In this document: positions 36,937 through 45,060 of the stretch, in pieces
Layout: each line of letters opens with the position of its first letter
Position numbering within the stretch: the first letter of the stretch is position 1
Origin: Fibrobacter sp.
GTDB taxonomy: Bacteria; Fibrobacterota; Fibrobacteria; Fibrobacterales; Fibrobacteraceae
Length of the DNA: 64,000 nucleotides
Direction of reading: 5' to 3'
Assembly: GCA_024398935.1 (NCBI GenBank)
Contig: JAKSIH010000002.1
Location: forward strand, 88,594-152,593
The notes under the pieces: model-generated
The model's input: the letters and a program-made list of their open reading frames with translations, nothing else
The model's database searches: none
Told to the model about the DNA's origin: nothing
Made by a program: the position numbers and the translations under genes

Positions 36937-37805
36937 ATACCATTCCTCCCCACATACAAGAACTTTTTCATTACGCCAAAGAACAAGTTGCGCAGCGTTA
37001 TCCACAAGCTGCTTATGGGGTTCATTCCTTCGGCTTCGCGGTACAGCTTGTAGTGCCACTTGATGAGAGCCGTATAGCTGTGATTGCTGATGGAGCCGGT
37101 GCGTTTGCGGTAGCTGGCCAGCACTTCGGGCAGCAGGTGGCATTTGGCCTTGCGGATGATTTTCAGCCACATGGCGTAATCGTTGTTTTTCTTGATGTCG
37201 GCAATCTGGATGTCGCCCACAACTTCGCGATTGTACATCACGGTAAGGCAGCCAGGCCAGCAATAGTTGTACATGCCGGTCTTACCGATATGGGCTGGGC
37301 CTCCAACAACTACACCCAAGGCAGCGCCGCTCTCGTCAATTTCGTTGTACTTGGTGTAGGTGAAATCGTAGCCGTTTTTTTCCATGAAGCGGATTTGCTT
37401 TTCCAGCTTGTCGGGTGCCCACAGGTCGTCGCTATCCAAGAAGGCAATGTACTTGCCGCGGGCTTCGCGGAGGGCACGGTTGCGACTGACGGCGGCACCG
37501 CTATTGGTGGCGTTTTGGAGAACGCGGATACGGGATGCTAGATTCCCGGTCAAGCCGGGAATGACTTTTGAATGTGTGCCGGGAATGACAGAGGAAGGGG
37601 CGTCGGGAATGACTGCGGAGGGAGTGCCGGGAATGTCATCGGATAGAATGTCGGAGATGACTTTCATCGTGTTGTCAGAGCTGCAATCGTCAACGATGAT
37701 CAGTTCCCAGTTGGTGTATGTCTGAGCCATCACGGAACGGATCGATTCGGCTATGAATCGACCGGTGTTGTAGCTAGGCATAATTATGGAAACCAAGGCA
37801 GACAT
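36933..37805 (-). CDS. Glycosyltransferase family 2 with in-frame repeat insertion
   Basis: 290 aa from ATG 37805. GT-A core: MSALVSIIMPSYNTGRFI, WELIIVDDCSSDNT, NSGAAVSRNRALREARGKYI, FLDSDDLW with the DXD. Between IVDDCSSDNT and RIRVLQNATNSG, where the family normally has about ten residues, there are about 40 (residues 52-93) made of IPGTPSAVIPDAPSSVIPG-like text. That text is the translation of a palindromic repeat, in frame. The insertion is in a loop, so activity may survive. Confidence 0.88.
   Translation of the reverse strand: MSALVSIIMPSYNTGRFIAESIRSVMAQTYTNWELIIVDDCSSDNTMKVISDILSDDIPGTPSAVIPDAPSSVIPGTHSKVIPGLTGNLASRIRVLQNATNSGAAVSRNRALREARGKYIAFLDSDDLWAPDKLEKQIRFMEKNGYDFTYTKYNEIDESGAALGVVVGGPAHIGKTGMYNYCWPGCLTVMYNREVVGDIQIADIKKNNDYAMWLKIIRKAKCHLLPEVLASYRKRTGSISNHSYTALIKWHYKLYREAEGMNPISSLWITLRNLFFGVMKKFLYVGRNGI
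37530..37640. repeat. Palindromic repeat inside a glycosyltransferase gene
   Basis: Core GCTAGATTCCCGGTCAAGCC plus GGGAATGAC, followed by three or four short satellites ending in CGGGAATGAC or similar. Same layout as the element in the aminotransferase gene and at 39745. No frame is broken. Confidence 0.85.
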
Positions 37806-37896
37806 TTTGCATTCCCAGGAATGCATTAAATTTACATTCTCGTTATAATGTTTGTTCTTCAAATTTTCGGAAAGCAGCGTGATTTACGTATATATT

Positions 37897-37925
37897 CAAA
37901 AACTCCCGGCCAAAATGGTCGGGAG
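37897..37925 (-). terminator. Terminator of the Rpn-type gene
   Basis: Minus strand CTCCCGACC-ATTTT-GGCCGGGAG followed by TTTTTG. It lies between the nuclease gene and the downstream glycosyltransferase genes. Confidence 0.85.
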
Positions 37926-37950
37926 CTTTGAAATTTATTTGTCCGATTTT

Positions 37951-38850
37951 TTACGACTTTTGCATTTCCGCCTGAATTTCATGGACGCGATCTTCGGTGA
38001 GCCCAGAGAATTCAATGATTTCTTCCATGGGCTTATTCTTGGCTAGCATCTTGCGAGCGGTTTCCACAGCATGACTTTCTACGCCTTCGTCAAACCTGAC
38101 ATCGCCAACGGTTCTATAATTAGGTCGAATAAAGTCCATTTTAAATGTCTCCATGAAGTTTTGGAAAACCCATCCATTCAAATATACATCCATTTGACGA
38201 AGAATGTCAAGGGACTCTTCTTTGGGAAGTTCCGTATGCACTCTATCGACAATATGACTGAAGGTCGCCCGGTTCGCTTCAGGGTTGCGAGCATACTTCA
38301 ACGAGCAAATGAGCGCAGCAAGCCGTGGTCCAAATTTTTCAACAGCATTGTCCGGTACATCTTCTACATCGAGCATCATCCCCTTGAATGGAAGCATGAA
38401 CTTCTGAAATTCTTTTGGATAGGCGGCAACCTCGTTAGTCAAAGGGTTCCAGATTTCCCTACCATTGTAAAGAATGATTGCAATGGAAGGAATTCCCTTA
38501 CCCGCATTTTCAGCCATGTGTTCAAACATCAGATGGTAATTATACTTGCGGAGTTGCGTCATCACGCCGTCGTCGGGGTATGACTTGTGTTCCAGCAAAA
38601 ATCCCACGCTGAGCTGAACAGGACTTCCCAGGGAATTTTTCAACTTGGCAAGGAACGCGAGATCCGCATAACCGATGGTTTCCGTGTCGCTGTAATCCCC
38701 AGGAATGCGGACAAAGGAATTTTCATCAAGAAGATCAACAGCGCTCCTTAACTCGTTGTCGATGGTTGTGAGATAGTGAACCAGTTCCAAGAAGGTTGGA
38801 ACATGGGAAAGGACTCCCCTACAAAAGGAGTCGTGAAGTTTTTTATTCAT
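37951..38850 (-). CDS. Rpn family (PD-(D/E)XK) nuclease, transposase_31-like
   Basis: 299 aa from ATG 38850 (AAGG seven bases upstream). KLHDSFCRGVLSHVPTFLEL at the start, then the catalytic region YADLAFLAKL and SVGFLLEHKSYPD holding the D and E-x-K residues, and QLRKYNYHLM. This matches the Rpn recombination-promoting nucleases, annotated as putative transposases. Rpn proteins cut DNA and stimulate RecA-independent recombination in E. coli. The gene has its own terminators on both sides and no polysaccharide role is expected; it looks like an insertion in the locus. Confidence 0.87.
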   Translation of the reverse strand: MNKKLHDSFCRGVLSHVPTFLELVHYLTTIDNELRSAVDLLDENSFVRIPGDYSDTETIGYADLAFLAKLKNSLGSPVQLSVGFLLEHKSYPDDGVMTQLRKYNYHLMFEHMAENAGKGIPSIAIILYNGREIWNPLTNEVAAYPKEFQKFMLPFKGMMLDVEDVPDNAVEKFGPRLAALICSLKYARNPEANRATFSHIVDRVHTELPKEESLDILRQMDVYLNGWVFQNFMETFKMDFIRPNYRTVGDVRFDEGVESHAVETARKMLAKNKPMEEIIEFSGLTEDRVHEIQAEMQKS

Positions 38851-38889
38851 TATTGACCTTGGCAAAGAACATTGCCAAACAGGGTTCAT

Positions 38890-39046
38890 ATAACAAAAGA
38901 AGAATCGCCTAGACGGGGTCGATTCCTATAAGCAGAATTTCGCTGTCAAAAAAGACGACGGCGAAATTTGCTTGAAAAACATCGCTGTAGCGATGCTGAT
39001 ACTAATATACAAATTTTATGCGAAGTTTTTCGCATCATCAAATAAA
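38890..39046. other. Structured gap upstream of the Rpn gene
   Basis: Holds three inverted repeats: GAATCG/CGATTC (38904-38927), AATTTCGC/GCGAAATT (about 38936-38968) and the terminator hairpin at 38974-38995. A TATATT on the minus strand near 39009 may serve the nuclease gene. Confidence 0.5.
38974..38995 (-). terminator. Terminator after the sugar transferase gene
   Basis: Minus strand CATCGC-TACA-GCGATG followed by TTTTTC. Confidence 0.75.
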
Positions 39047-39730
39047 CTATTGCCCCTCAATCAACTTCTTCGCCAGTTTCTGGCCTTCGTCATATTCCAT
39101 CTGGCTAATTTTTCCTGCAGCTAGCAGATAGTCGCCAAGATCCGTTGCTGTATCGCAATTTTCTTCGGTAATGTCGGCTCGTTTGATGAAAGCCTTATTC
39201 AAAGTGGTAAGAATAATTTTCAAGTCGCCTAGAAATGTTATCCTTTCAACATACTGCAAATCGTAATTGATTTTTTCTTCCCATGAAATGGCATTGCGAC
39301 CATTGATCTGGGCAAGGCCACTAAGCCCCTGTCGAACCGTATGGCGCTTACGTTGCCTGGGGGTCATAAATACCATGTCACGGACCAACTGCGGGCGCGG
39401 TCCAATAACAGCCATATCGCCCTTCAAGATGTTAAACAATTCAGGCAGTTCATCCAGACTGGTGCTGCGAAGAAATTTTCCATATTTCGTAAGGCGAACA
39501 TCATCGGGCAACAAGTTGCCCTGGGCGTCGCGGGCGTTGGTCATGGTACGAAACTTTACTAGCCTAAAAATCCGTTCGTTTTTACCAGGGCGAGGCTGCG
39601 TAAAAAAGGGATTGCCACCCATCTTGATTGCTCCAAGAACCGTAAGTACAAGAAGAATCGGGCTCAGGCAGAGGATTGCTGCCAAAGCACAAAAAAAATC
39701 AATGATTCGTTTGAAGAAATTCTTGTACAT
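39047..39730 (-). CDS. Initiating sugar-phosphate transferase (PglC/WcaJ family)
   Basis: 227 aa. One N-terminal reentrant or membrane helix (residues 9-35), then KFRTMTNARD, LTKYGKFLRSTSLDELPELFNIL, GDMAVIGPRPQL and the closing RQGLSGLAQINGRN. This is the short monotopic form, like PglC. It would transfer a sugar phosphate to undecaprenyl phosphate, starting the repeat unit. With the PglF-type and PglE-type genes here, a diamino-sugar primer is plausible. An extra 30-residue acidic C-terminal tail is present. Confidence 0.9.
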   Translation of the reverse strand: MYKNFFKRIIDFFCALAAILCLSPILLVLTVLGAIKMGGNPFFTQPRPGKNERIFRLVKFRTMTNARDAQGNLLPDDVRLTKYGKFLRSTSLDELPELFNILKGDMAVIGPRPQLVRDMVFMTPRQRKRHTVRQGLSGLAQINGRNAISWEEKINYDLQYVERITFLGDLKIILTTLNKAFIKRADITEENCDTATDLGDYLLAAGKISQMEYDEGQKLAKKLIEGQ

Positions 39731-39744
39731 AGTTCTTATAGGTT

Positions 39745-39905
39745 CTGCTAGATCCCCGGTCTAGCCGGGGATGACATGGGGTGGGTTATGCTAGGTCCTT
39801 CGTCGCTTCGCTCCTCAGGATGACACGGGGGGGGGGGGTCTTCAGGATGACACGCGGGGGTGTTCTTCAGGATGACGCGCGGGGTAGCTCCTCAGGATGA
39901 CATGG
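39745..39905. repeat. Palindromic repeat with satellites and a 12-G tract
   Basis: GCTAGATCCCCGGTCTAGCC then GGGGATGAC, a second hairpin GTCCTTCGTCGCTTCGCTCC then TCAGGATGAC, and further TCAGGATGAC satellites. A run of 12 G lies at 39827-39838, between the aminotransferase and sugar transferase genes. Confidence 0.85.
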
Positions 39906-39925
39906 GGTGGGGTCTGCAAGACTCG

Positions 39926-41185
39926 TTAGGAAAAGCACTCCCGAATTGTCCGAATGATTGCATCCTGCTGTTCGGGAGTCATCTTGTTGTCGCTGGGGAG
40001 GCAAAGACCGCGGGCAAAAATATCGGCACCCACATCTTCTACGGAACCTTCGATGTAGGCGTTGGTGCGAGCACGACCGTTGCCCTGCGCAGTGATAAAC
40101 GCATGGCTGCGGTAAATAGGTTGCATATGCATGGGCTTCCAGACGGGGCGTCCTTCCGCATTCATCTCTGCAATCTTTTCCAGGATTTCTGTAGGGCAAG
40201 TCTTGCCCGGTTCACTGACATAGGCTACGTCCGTTTCGCCACGGACCTGCTTGCACATGGCATCCTTGTCAATGATCATACAGCTGAGCCAGAAGTTGGG
40301 TTCACTATTCTTTTCATCGTAAGGATTCATCGCCACAGGAAGTCCCTTGAAGCCTTCCTTGTATCGCATGTAGATGGCTTTCTTCTGTGCGATGTGCTCT
40401 TCCAGGTAGGGCATCTGGCCGCGGACAACGCCAGCAATCACATTGCTCATGCGATAATTGAAACCAACTTCCTCATGTTGGTACCAGCTGGCAGCCTCGC
40501 GGCTCTGGGTACTCCACTTGCGGACCTTGTCTGCGTCCTCCTTACTGTCGGTAAGGAACATTCCGCCAGAACTTCCCGTAATAATCTTGTTGCCGTTAAA
40601 ACTGATGGCATTGAAATTGCCGAAGGTTCCGGTCTGTTTCCCCTTATAGGAGGCGCCAAAACTCTCAGCAGCATCTTCAATCATCAGCGCGTTATGACGA
40701 CGGCAAATCTCGCGAATTTCATCCACCTTGGCAGGCGTCCCGTACAAATGCACCAGAACCACCAGGCGAACCTCCGGGTAAATCTCGAAGGCCTTTTCCA
40801 AGGCCACCGGGTCCATATTCCAGGTATCCCGTTCCGTATCGATAAAGACAGCTTCGCCATTTTCGTAGGCAATCGGGTTCACCGTTGCGTCAAAGGTCAT
40901 GTCGCTGCAGAAAACCTTGCGCCCCTTAAGGCTACCCTCGCCCACCTTGGGCATGCCATACAGAGCTTCCCCCGCAAGCTTTGCGCAAAGATGAAGAGCA
41001 GCCGTTCCCGCAGAAAGGGCAACCGCGTACTTACAGCCAACCTTTTCTGCCACAAGGCGTTCCGTCTCGTTGATGTTTGCACCGACGGTACTCATCCAGT
41101 TGGTTTCATACGCCTCCTGGACGAACTTGATTTCATCACCGTGCATGGTGGGGCTAGAAAGCCAAACCTTTTTTTCAAAGCGCAT
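39926..41185 (-). CDS. DegT/DnrJ/EryC1-type sugar aminotransferase (PglE-like)
   Basis: 419 aa. SSPTMHGDEIKFVQEAYETNW at the start (first 20: MHGDEIKFVQEAYETNW), ALSAGTAALHL, the PLP Lys in SFNGNKIITGSSGG, EDAAESFGA, and the closing LPSDNKMT. It places an amino group on a 4-keto sugar nucleotide, probably the product of the membrane dehydratase at 17.1 kb, as PglE does in bacillosamine synthesis. Start has AAGGAG and lies 21 bases after ompA, which suggests shared transcription. Confidence 0.9.
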   Translation of the reverse strand: MRFEKKVWLSSPTMHGDEIKFVQEAYETNWMSTVGANINETERLVAEKVGCKYAVALSAGTAALHLCAKLAGEALYGMPKVGEGSLKGRKVFCSDMTFDATVNPIAYENGEAVFIDTERDTWNMDPVALEKAFEIYPEVRLVVLVHLYGTPAKVDEIREICRRHNALMIEDAAESFGASYKGKQTGTFGNFNAISFNGNKIITGSSGGMFLTDSKEDADKVRKWSTQSREAASWYQHEEVGFNYRMSNVIAGVVRGQMPYLEEHIAQKKAIYMRYKEGFKGLPVAMNPYDEKNSEPNFWLSCMIIDKDAMCKQVRGETDVAYVSEPGKTCPTEILEKIAEMNAEGRPVWKPMHMQPIYRSHAFITAQGNGRARTNAYIEGSVEDVGADIFARGLCLPSDNKMTPEQQDAIIRTIRECFS

Positions 41186-41206
41186 ACGAATAAATCTCCT
41201 TAAAGA

Positions 41207-43207
41207 TTACCATTCATCATCCTGCTTGGGTTCCTGGGCGGGCTTCTGCTGGGCTTCGTCGGCATAGAACGGAACCAGTTCCACACGACGGTTCTGTGCG
41301 CGGCCCTTCTTGGTCTTGTTGTCGGCAATGGGCTTGCTTGCACCATAACCTGCGGCCCGGAGACGTTCTGCAGCCACACCCTTCTTGATCAGGTAATCCA
41401 CTGCAGACTGGGCACGGCCCTGGGACAGTTTCTGGTTTGCATCGTCCTTACCCACATTGTCCGTGTGGCCCTGAATTTCGAGGTTCACTTCCTGGAACTT
41501 CAGGAGCAGGGCATAAATGTCATCCAGGGTCTTGAAGCTTGCCTTGGTCAGGGCGGTAGAGCCGGTCTTGAAGTTAATGCCCTTCTTCAGCAAGTCGAGA
41601 TTTTCGCGCTTGTTCACGGGGCAACCCTTCTTGTCCACCTTCACGCCACGGAGTGTATTGGGGCACTTATCCTGATAGTCGGGTACGCCGTCCTTATCGC
41701 TATCCAGGGGGCATCCGGTGGTATCCACGGGAGCACCCTTCGGAGTCAGAGGACACTGGTCGCGATTGTCGGGAACGCCATCCTTATCTTCATCCATTGC
41801 ACAGCCCACAGAGTCAACACCGGTGTTAGGCGGAGTATTGGGGCACATGTCCTGATAGTCGGGAACGCCATCCTGGTCAAAGTCAAGAGCGCAGCCGTCG
41901 CGGTTCACCTGAACATTTGCAGGAGTTCCCGGGCACTTATCCAGAGTATCGGCAACACCGTCATGGTCTTCATCCAGAGGACAGCCAGTGGAATCCACAG
42001 GGAAGCCCATCGGCGTATTGGGGCAAGCATCCAGAGAATCGACAACGCCATCACTATCGGCATCACGAATGGTATCCGCCACGACCACGGTATCCGTGCG
42101 CATAAGGGTATCCACAACAAGCAGCGTATCCACCTTGACCAGGGAATCCGGTGCAGGAGGCAGCCCCATGGGACATTCAGGCTCCGGAGCCTTTTCAGCA
42201 CCGCCAAAGGTCCAGGTCAAGGAACCCGTAAATGCGTAGTTCACAGTAGGAACATAACCATAGGACTTGTAGTTTCCCTTCTGATCCACATAGTGAAGAG
42301 TGTAGTCTTCGATATTCTTCATTTCTTTTTCACGGTCATAACCTACACGCATCATACGGGTAGAAAGATCAAGACCGCCCGTCAAATCGATGTTATAAGG
42401 CAGGTGTAGCTTTAAACCGGGAGTAATCAGCATAGGATCTTCAAAGAAATCCAGAGGCATACCATTGTTTTCTACACGGAACTCACCCGAGTATTCCACA
42501 AAAGCCGTAATCCAGCTAGCCCAATCCCAGTCCAAACCGGTGCTGTAGATCAGGGTGTTGGATCCTTCGTTTGCATAAATAATTCCAGCACTAAAGTTCC
42601 ATCGAATGGGGATGTCCACTTTACTAAAGTCCAGGGAAGCGATGGCCGTTGCACCAATAACGACTTCATCGGCTGTATAGGCATTTGTGGTTCCGTCACC
42701 GCGAATATACCAGGCATGGCGAGGACGAAGTCCCAGGGCCTTTCGACCAATGGGCAAGTACATATCAAACTGGGCGGCTAGGCTCAGCATACTGGAGTCG
42801 CTGATAAAGGGTGCACGCACCTTTGTCCAGATATCCAGATCACCCTGGCGAATATTGCTTGTGGCCTGCAAATAGCCTCGGGCAAAGGATCGGTCATAGT
42901 TGATATTGAAGGCTATACCAGCATCCACATAGTCAGTCAAGCCAGCAACAAAGAAAAAGTTACCTGTAGCAGACAGTTTAAAATGTTGAAGTTTTATGCG
43001 TTCATCATCATCATAATAAACGCCCATTCTAGCCAATGACCAAGGGTCAATGGTCACATTACCACCGGTACCCACCGTAAATCGCCACTGTCCTAAAGAC
43101 TTCGCATTTTGCTGGTGAATACCATCAGAACCGCCCATCAAGCCCGTCTGAGCAAAAGACAGGGAGACAAGCAGAAGAACAAAGCCCAAAAACAAACTAT
43201 GTTTCAT
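41207..43207 (-). CDS. OmpA-family outer membrane protein with TSP3 repeats
   Basis: 666 aa. Signal peptide (MKHSLFLGFVLLLVSLSFA), a beta-strand-rich region to about 375, a Val/Asp-rich stretch, five calcium-binding thrombospondin type-3 repeats of the form DxDxDGVxDxxDxCPxTP (about 385-550), then a C-terminal OmpA peptidoglycan-binding domain (EIQGHTDNVG; NRRVELV). It likely links the outer membrane to the wall. Being 21 bases upstream of the aminotransferase gene, it may lead the polysaccharide operon. Confidence 0.92.
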   Translation of the reverse strand: MKHSLFLGFVLLLVSLSFAQTGLMGGSDGIHQQNAKSLGQWRFTVGTGGNVTIDPWSLARMGVYYDDDERIKLQHFKLSATGNFFFVAGLTDYVDAGIAFNINYDRSFARGYLQATSNIRQGDLDIWTKVRAPFISDSSMLSLAAQFDMYLPIGRKALGLRPRHAWYIRGDGTTNAYTADEVVIGATAIASLDFSKVDIPIRWNFSAGIIYANEGSNTLIYSTGLDWDWASWITAFVEYSGEFRVENNGMPLDFFEDPMLITPGLKLHLPYNIDLTGGLDLSTRMMRVGYDREKEMKNIEDYTLHYVDQKGNYKSYGYVPTVNYAFTGSLTWTFGGAEKAPEPECPMGLPPAPDSLVKVDTLLVVDTLMRTDTVVVADTIRDADSDGVVDSLDACPNTPMGFPVDSTGCPLDEDHDGVADTLDKCPGTPANVQVNRDGCALDFDQDGVPDYQDMCPNTPPNTGVDSVGCAMDEDKDGVPDNRDQCPLTPKGAPVDTTGCPLDSDKDGVPDYQDKCPNTLRGVKVDKKGCPVNKRENLDLLKKGINFKTGSTALTKASFKTLDDIYALLLKFQEVNLEIQGHTDNVGKDDANQKLSQGRAQSAVDYLIKKGVAAERLRAAGYGASKPIADNKTKKGRAQNRRVELVPFYADEAQQKPAQEPKQDDEW

Positions 43208-43247
43208 GATTTTTTCCTTCTCCTAAAAAATCAAAACATCCGGGGGC

Positions 43248-43255
43248 CAAAGATA
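43248..43255 (-). promoter_or_regulatory. TAnnTTTG promoter box upstream of ompA
   Basis: TATCTTTG on the minus strand, 41 bases before the ompA start, matching the Bacteroides-type -7 element. Confidence 0.45.
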
Positions 43256-43381
43256 GAAATACTCAGGTTCTATTTCCTTACTCATCAAGTAGTTAGGTTA
43301 CTAAAAATCGTCTTTTATTACTCATGGCGGGTAAAAACCGCAGAAACACCGATGAAATATCATGGAAAAGCGCATTTTTAC

Positions 43382-43389
43382 TAAATTTG
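43382..43389 (+). promoter_or_regulatory. TAnnTTTG promoter box at hslO
   Basis: TAAATTTG, 4 bases before the hslO ATG, with no ribosome site between, consistent with a leaderless message. No good upstream element seen. Confidence 0.4.
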
Positions 43390-43393
43390 GATT

Positions 43394-44314
43394 ATGAATT
43401 TAAAAGATCGTATTATTCGTTCTACTGGCAAAAAAGCACCTTTCCGCCTGGTTCTTGTGGATATAACCAACACAATGAACGAAATTGGCGCAAAGCATAA
43501 CGCCCAGGGTTACGCCCTGAAGCTCCTGGCAGAAACCACCATCTCCTCCATCTTTTTGAGCAGCAGTCTCAAGATGAAGGGTACGGTAAGTGTCACCGTC
43601 ACCTTCGGCGGCGAAATTTCCTACACCAAGGCGGATACCACCCCCTACATCAGCCGCAAGGAAGACGAGGAATCCTACTACTTCGTCCGCGCCATGATTC
43701 CCCAGGACGACCTGCAGGCCATCAAGGCCGACGAACCGGCACTGATTCCCCAGAGCTATCAGGTGGTAAAGCTGAACGAATTCGGCAAGCGCGTCCACGA
43801 AAGCGTAGTGCAGGCGGTAAGCCCTTCCATGGGCCAGAACCTGGCCACCTACTTGTACCAGTCCGAACAGATTCTATCTGCTGTGGGCATCGAAGCCCAG
43901 TTCAACCAGCAGGATCCGAGCAAGCTGGACTACGCCATCGGTTTTTATGTGGAAGCCTTCCCCGAAATGGAAGAAAAGGACACCACCACCCTGGAACAGG
44001 TTGTCCTGAACCTGCCCAAGTTCGCCGAAATGTACGACACCCAGGAAAAGGGCGGCAGGACCATGGTGGACGAACTGCTTTACCAGTTCGAAGGACCCTA
44101 CGAAATCGAAGTCATCAAGGAATTTGGTGCCAAGGCATTCTGCCCCTGCAGCAAGGAACGCACCATCAGTTCCCTGGCGGCACTCCCCCTGTCCGACCTG
44201 AAGGACTTGGAAAAGGACGGCAAGGATCTGGAAATGGTCTGCGACTTCTGCCGCAACAAGTATGTCGTAACCATCGACGACCTGAGAAATTTGATTAAGG
44301 AAAGAGAGAATTAA
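43394..44314 (+). CDS. hslO: Hsp33 redox-regulated chaperone
   Basis: 306 aa. Fold and length of Hsp33, with the zinc-binding redox switch at the C-terminus: C-P-C at 250/252 in FCPCSKER and C-D-F-C at 283/286. Under oxidative stress the four Cys release zinc, form disulfides and the protein becomes a holdase. It has no visible Shine-Dalgarno and a promoter box almost touching the ATG. It is followed by an AT-rich palindromic repeat and thrH. Confidence 0.92.
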   Translation: MNLKDRIIRSTGKKAPFRLVLVDITNTMNEIGAKHNAQGYALKLLAETTISSIFLSSSLKMKGTVSVTVTFGGEISYTKADTTPYISRKEDEESYYFVRAMIPQDDLQAIKADEPALIPQSYQVVKLNEFGKRVHESVVQAVSPSMGQNLATYLYQSEQILSAVGIEAQFNQQDPSKLDYAIGFYVEAFPEMEEKDTTTLEQVVLNLPKFAEMYDTQEKGGRTMVDELLYQFEGPYEIEVIKEFGAKAFCPCSKERTISSLAALPLSDLKDLEKDGKDLEMVCDFCRNKYVVTIDDLRNLIKEREN

Positions 44315-44408
44315 TTGAGAATTGATAATTGAAAATTGAGGATTGTTCAAACAGGCGGCTTCGCCGCGTTGGTTTAGAATTATCAATCATCCATCATCAA
44401 TTATCAAT
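44312..44408. repeat. AT-rich palindromic repeat with GGCGGCTTCGCCGC core
   Basis: Left arm with ATTGATAATTGAAAATTGA, core GGCGGCTTCGCCGC (44354-44367), right arm with TCAATCATCCATCATCAATT and TATCAAT. Starts at the hslO stop codon and ends before the thrH ribosome site. Second copy at 62543, partial at 50361. Confidence 0.85.
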
Positions 44409-44427
44409 GAATAACTAAGGGATATTT

Positions 44428-45045
44428 ATGTTTACTAAGCAATGTGTTGTTACTCTTGATTTGGAAGGCGTTCTTGCCCCTGAAATCTGGATTGCCGTCG
44501 CAGAAAAGACCGGCATCGAGGACCTGCGCCTTACCACCCGCGACATTCCCGACTACGATGTTCTGATGAAGGGTCGTATCAAAATCATGGAACGGGAAGG
44601 CCTTAAGCTTTCTACCATCCAGGACGTGATCCGTAACCTAGGCCTCCTGGAAGGCGCCCGCGATTTTATGGACACCCTCCGCGACGAAGCTCAGGTCATT
44701 ATTCTTTCCGACACCTTCCAGGAATTCGCCTACCCCATCATGCAGAACCTGGGCATGCCCACCATCTTCTGCCACAACCTGGTGGTGGAAAACGACATGA
44801 TCAAGGGTTACCACCTGCGATTGAACGATCAGAAAACAAAGGTCGTCAAGTCCCTGCAGGACCTGAATTTCAAGGTGTTCGCCAGCGGAGACTCCTTCAA
44901 CGATACCGGCATGCTGAAGCAGGCTGACAAGGGTTGTTTCTTCTGCGCTCCGGATTCCATCGTGGCACAGTTCCCCCAGCTGGATTCCACCAAGACCTAC
45001 GCGGAACTTCTGGCAAAGTTCCACCAGTTCCAGGACTCTCTGTAA
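44428..45045 (+). CDS. thrH: ThrH phosphoserine phosphatase / homoserine phosphotransferase
   Basis: 205 aa HAD protein. The motif I is DLEGVLAPEIW (D-x-E instead of D-x-D, as in ThrH), motif II is LSDTF, and motif IV is FASGDSFNDTGML. ThrH removes phosphate from phosphoserine and can pass it to homoserine, feeding serine and threonine synthesis. AAGGGA ribosome site upstream. Followed by the YbjQ gene 16 bases on. Confidence 0.92.
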   Translation: MFTKQCVVTLDLEGVLAPEIWIAVAEKTGIEDLRLTTRDIPDYDVLMKGRIKIMEREGLKLSTIQDVIRNLGLLEGARDFMDTLRDEAQVIILSDTFQEFAYPIMQNLGMPTIFCHNLVVENDMIKGYHLRLNDQKTKVVKSLQDLNFKVFASGDSFNDTGMLKQADKGCFFCAPDSIVAQFPQLDSTKTYAELLAKFHQFQDSL

Positions 45046-45060
45046 TTTTAGGAGTATGCG

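Noticed and set aside
36937..37263. N-terminal extension of the acyltransferase gene to give 277 aa
   Set aside because: The extension is the alternate frame of the overlapping glycosyltransferase and has low-complexity His/Gln/Arg text; a ribosome site and ATGA overlap support the start at 36936.
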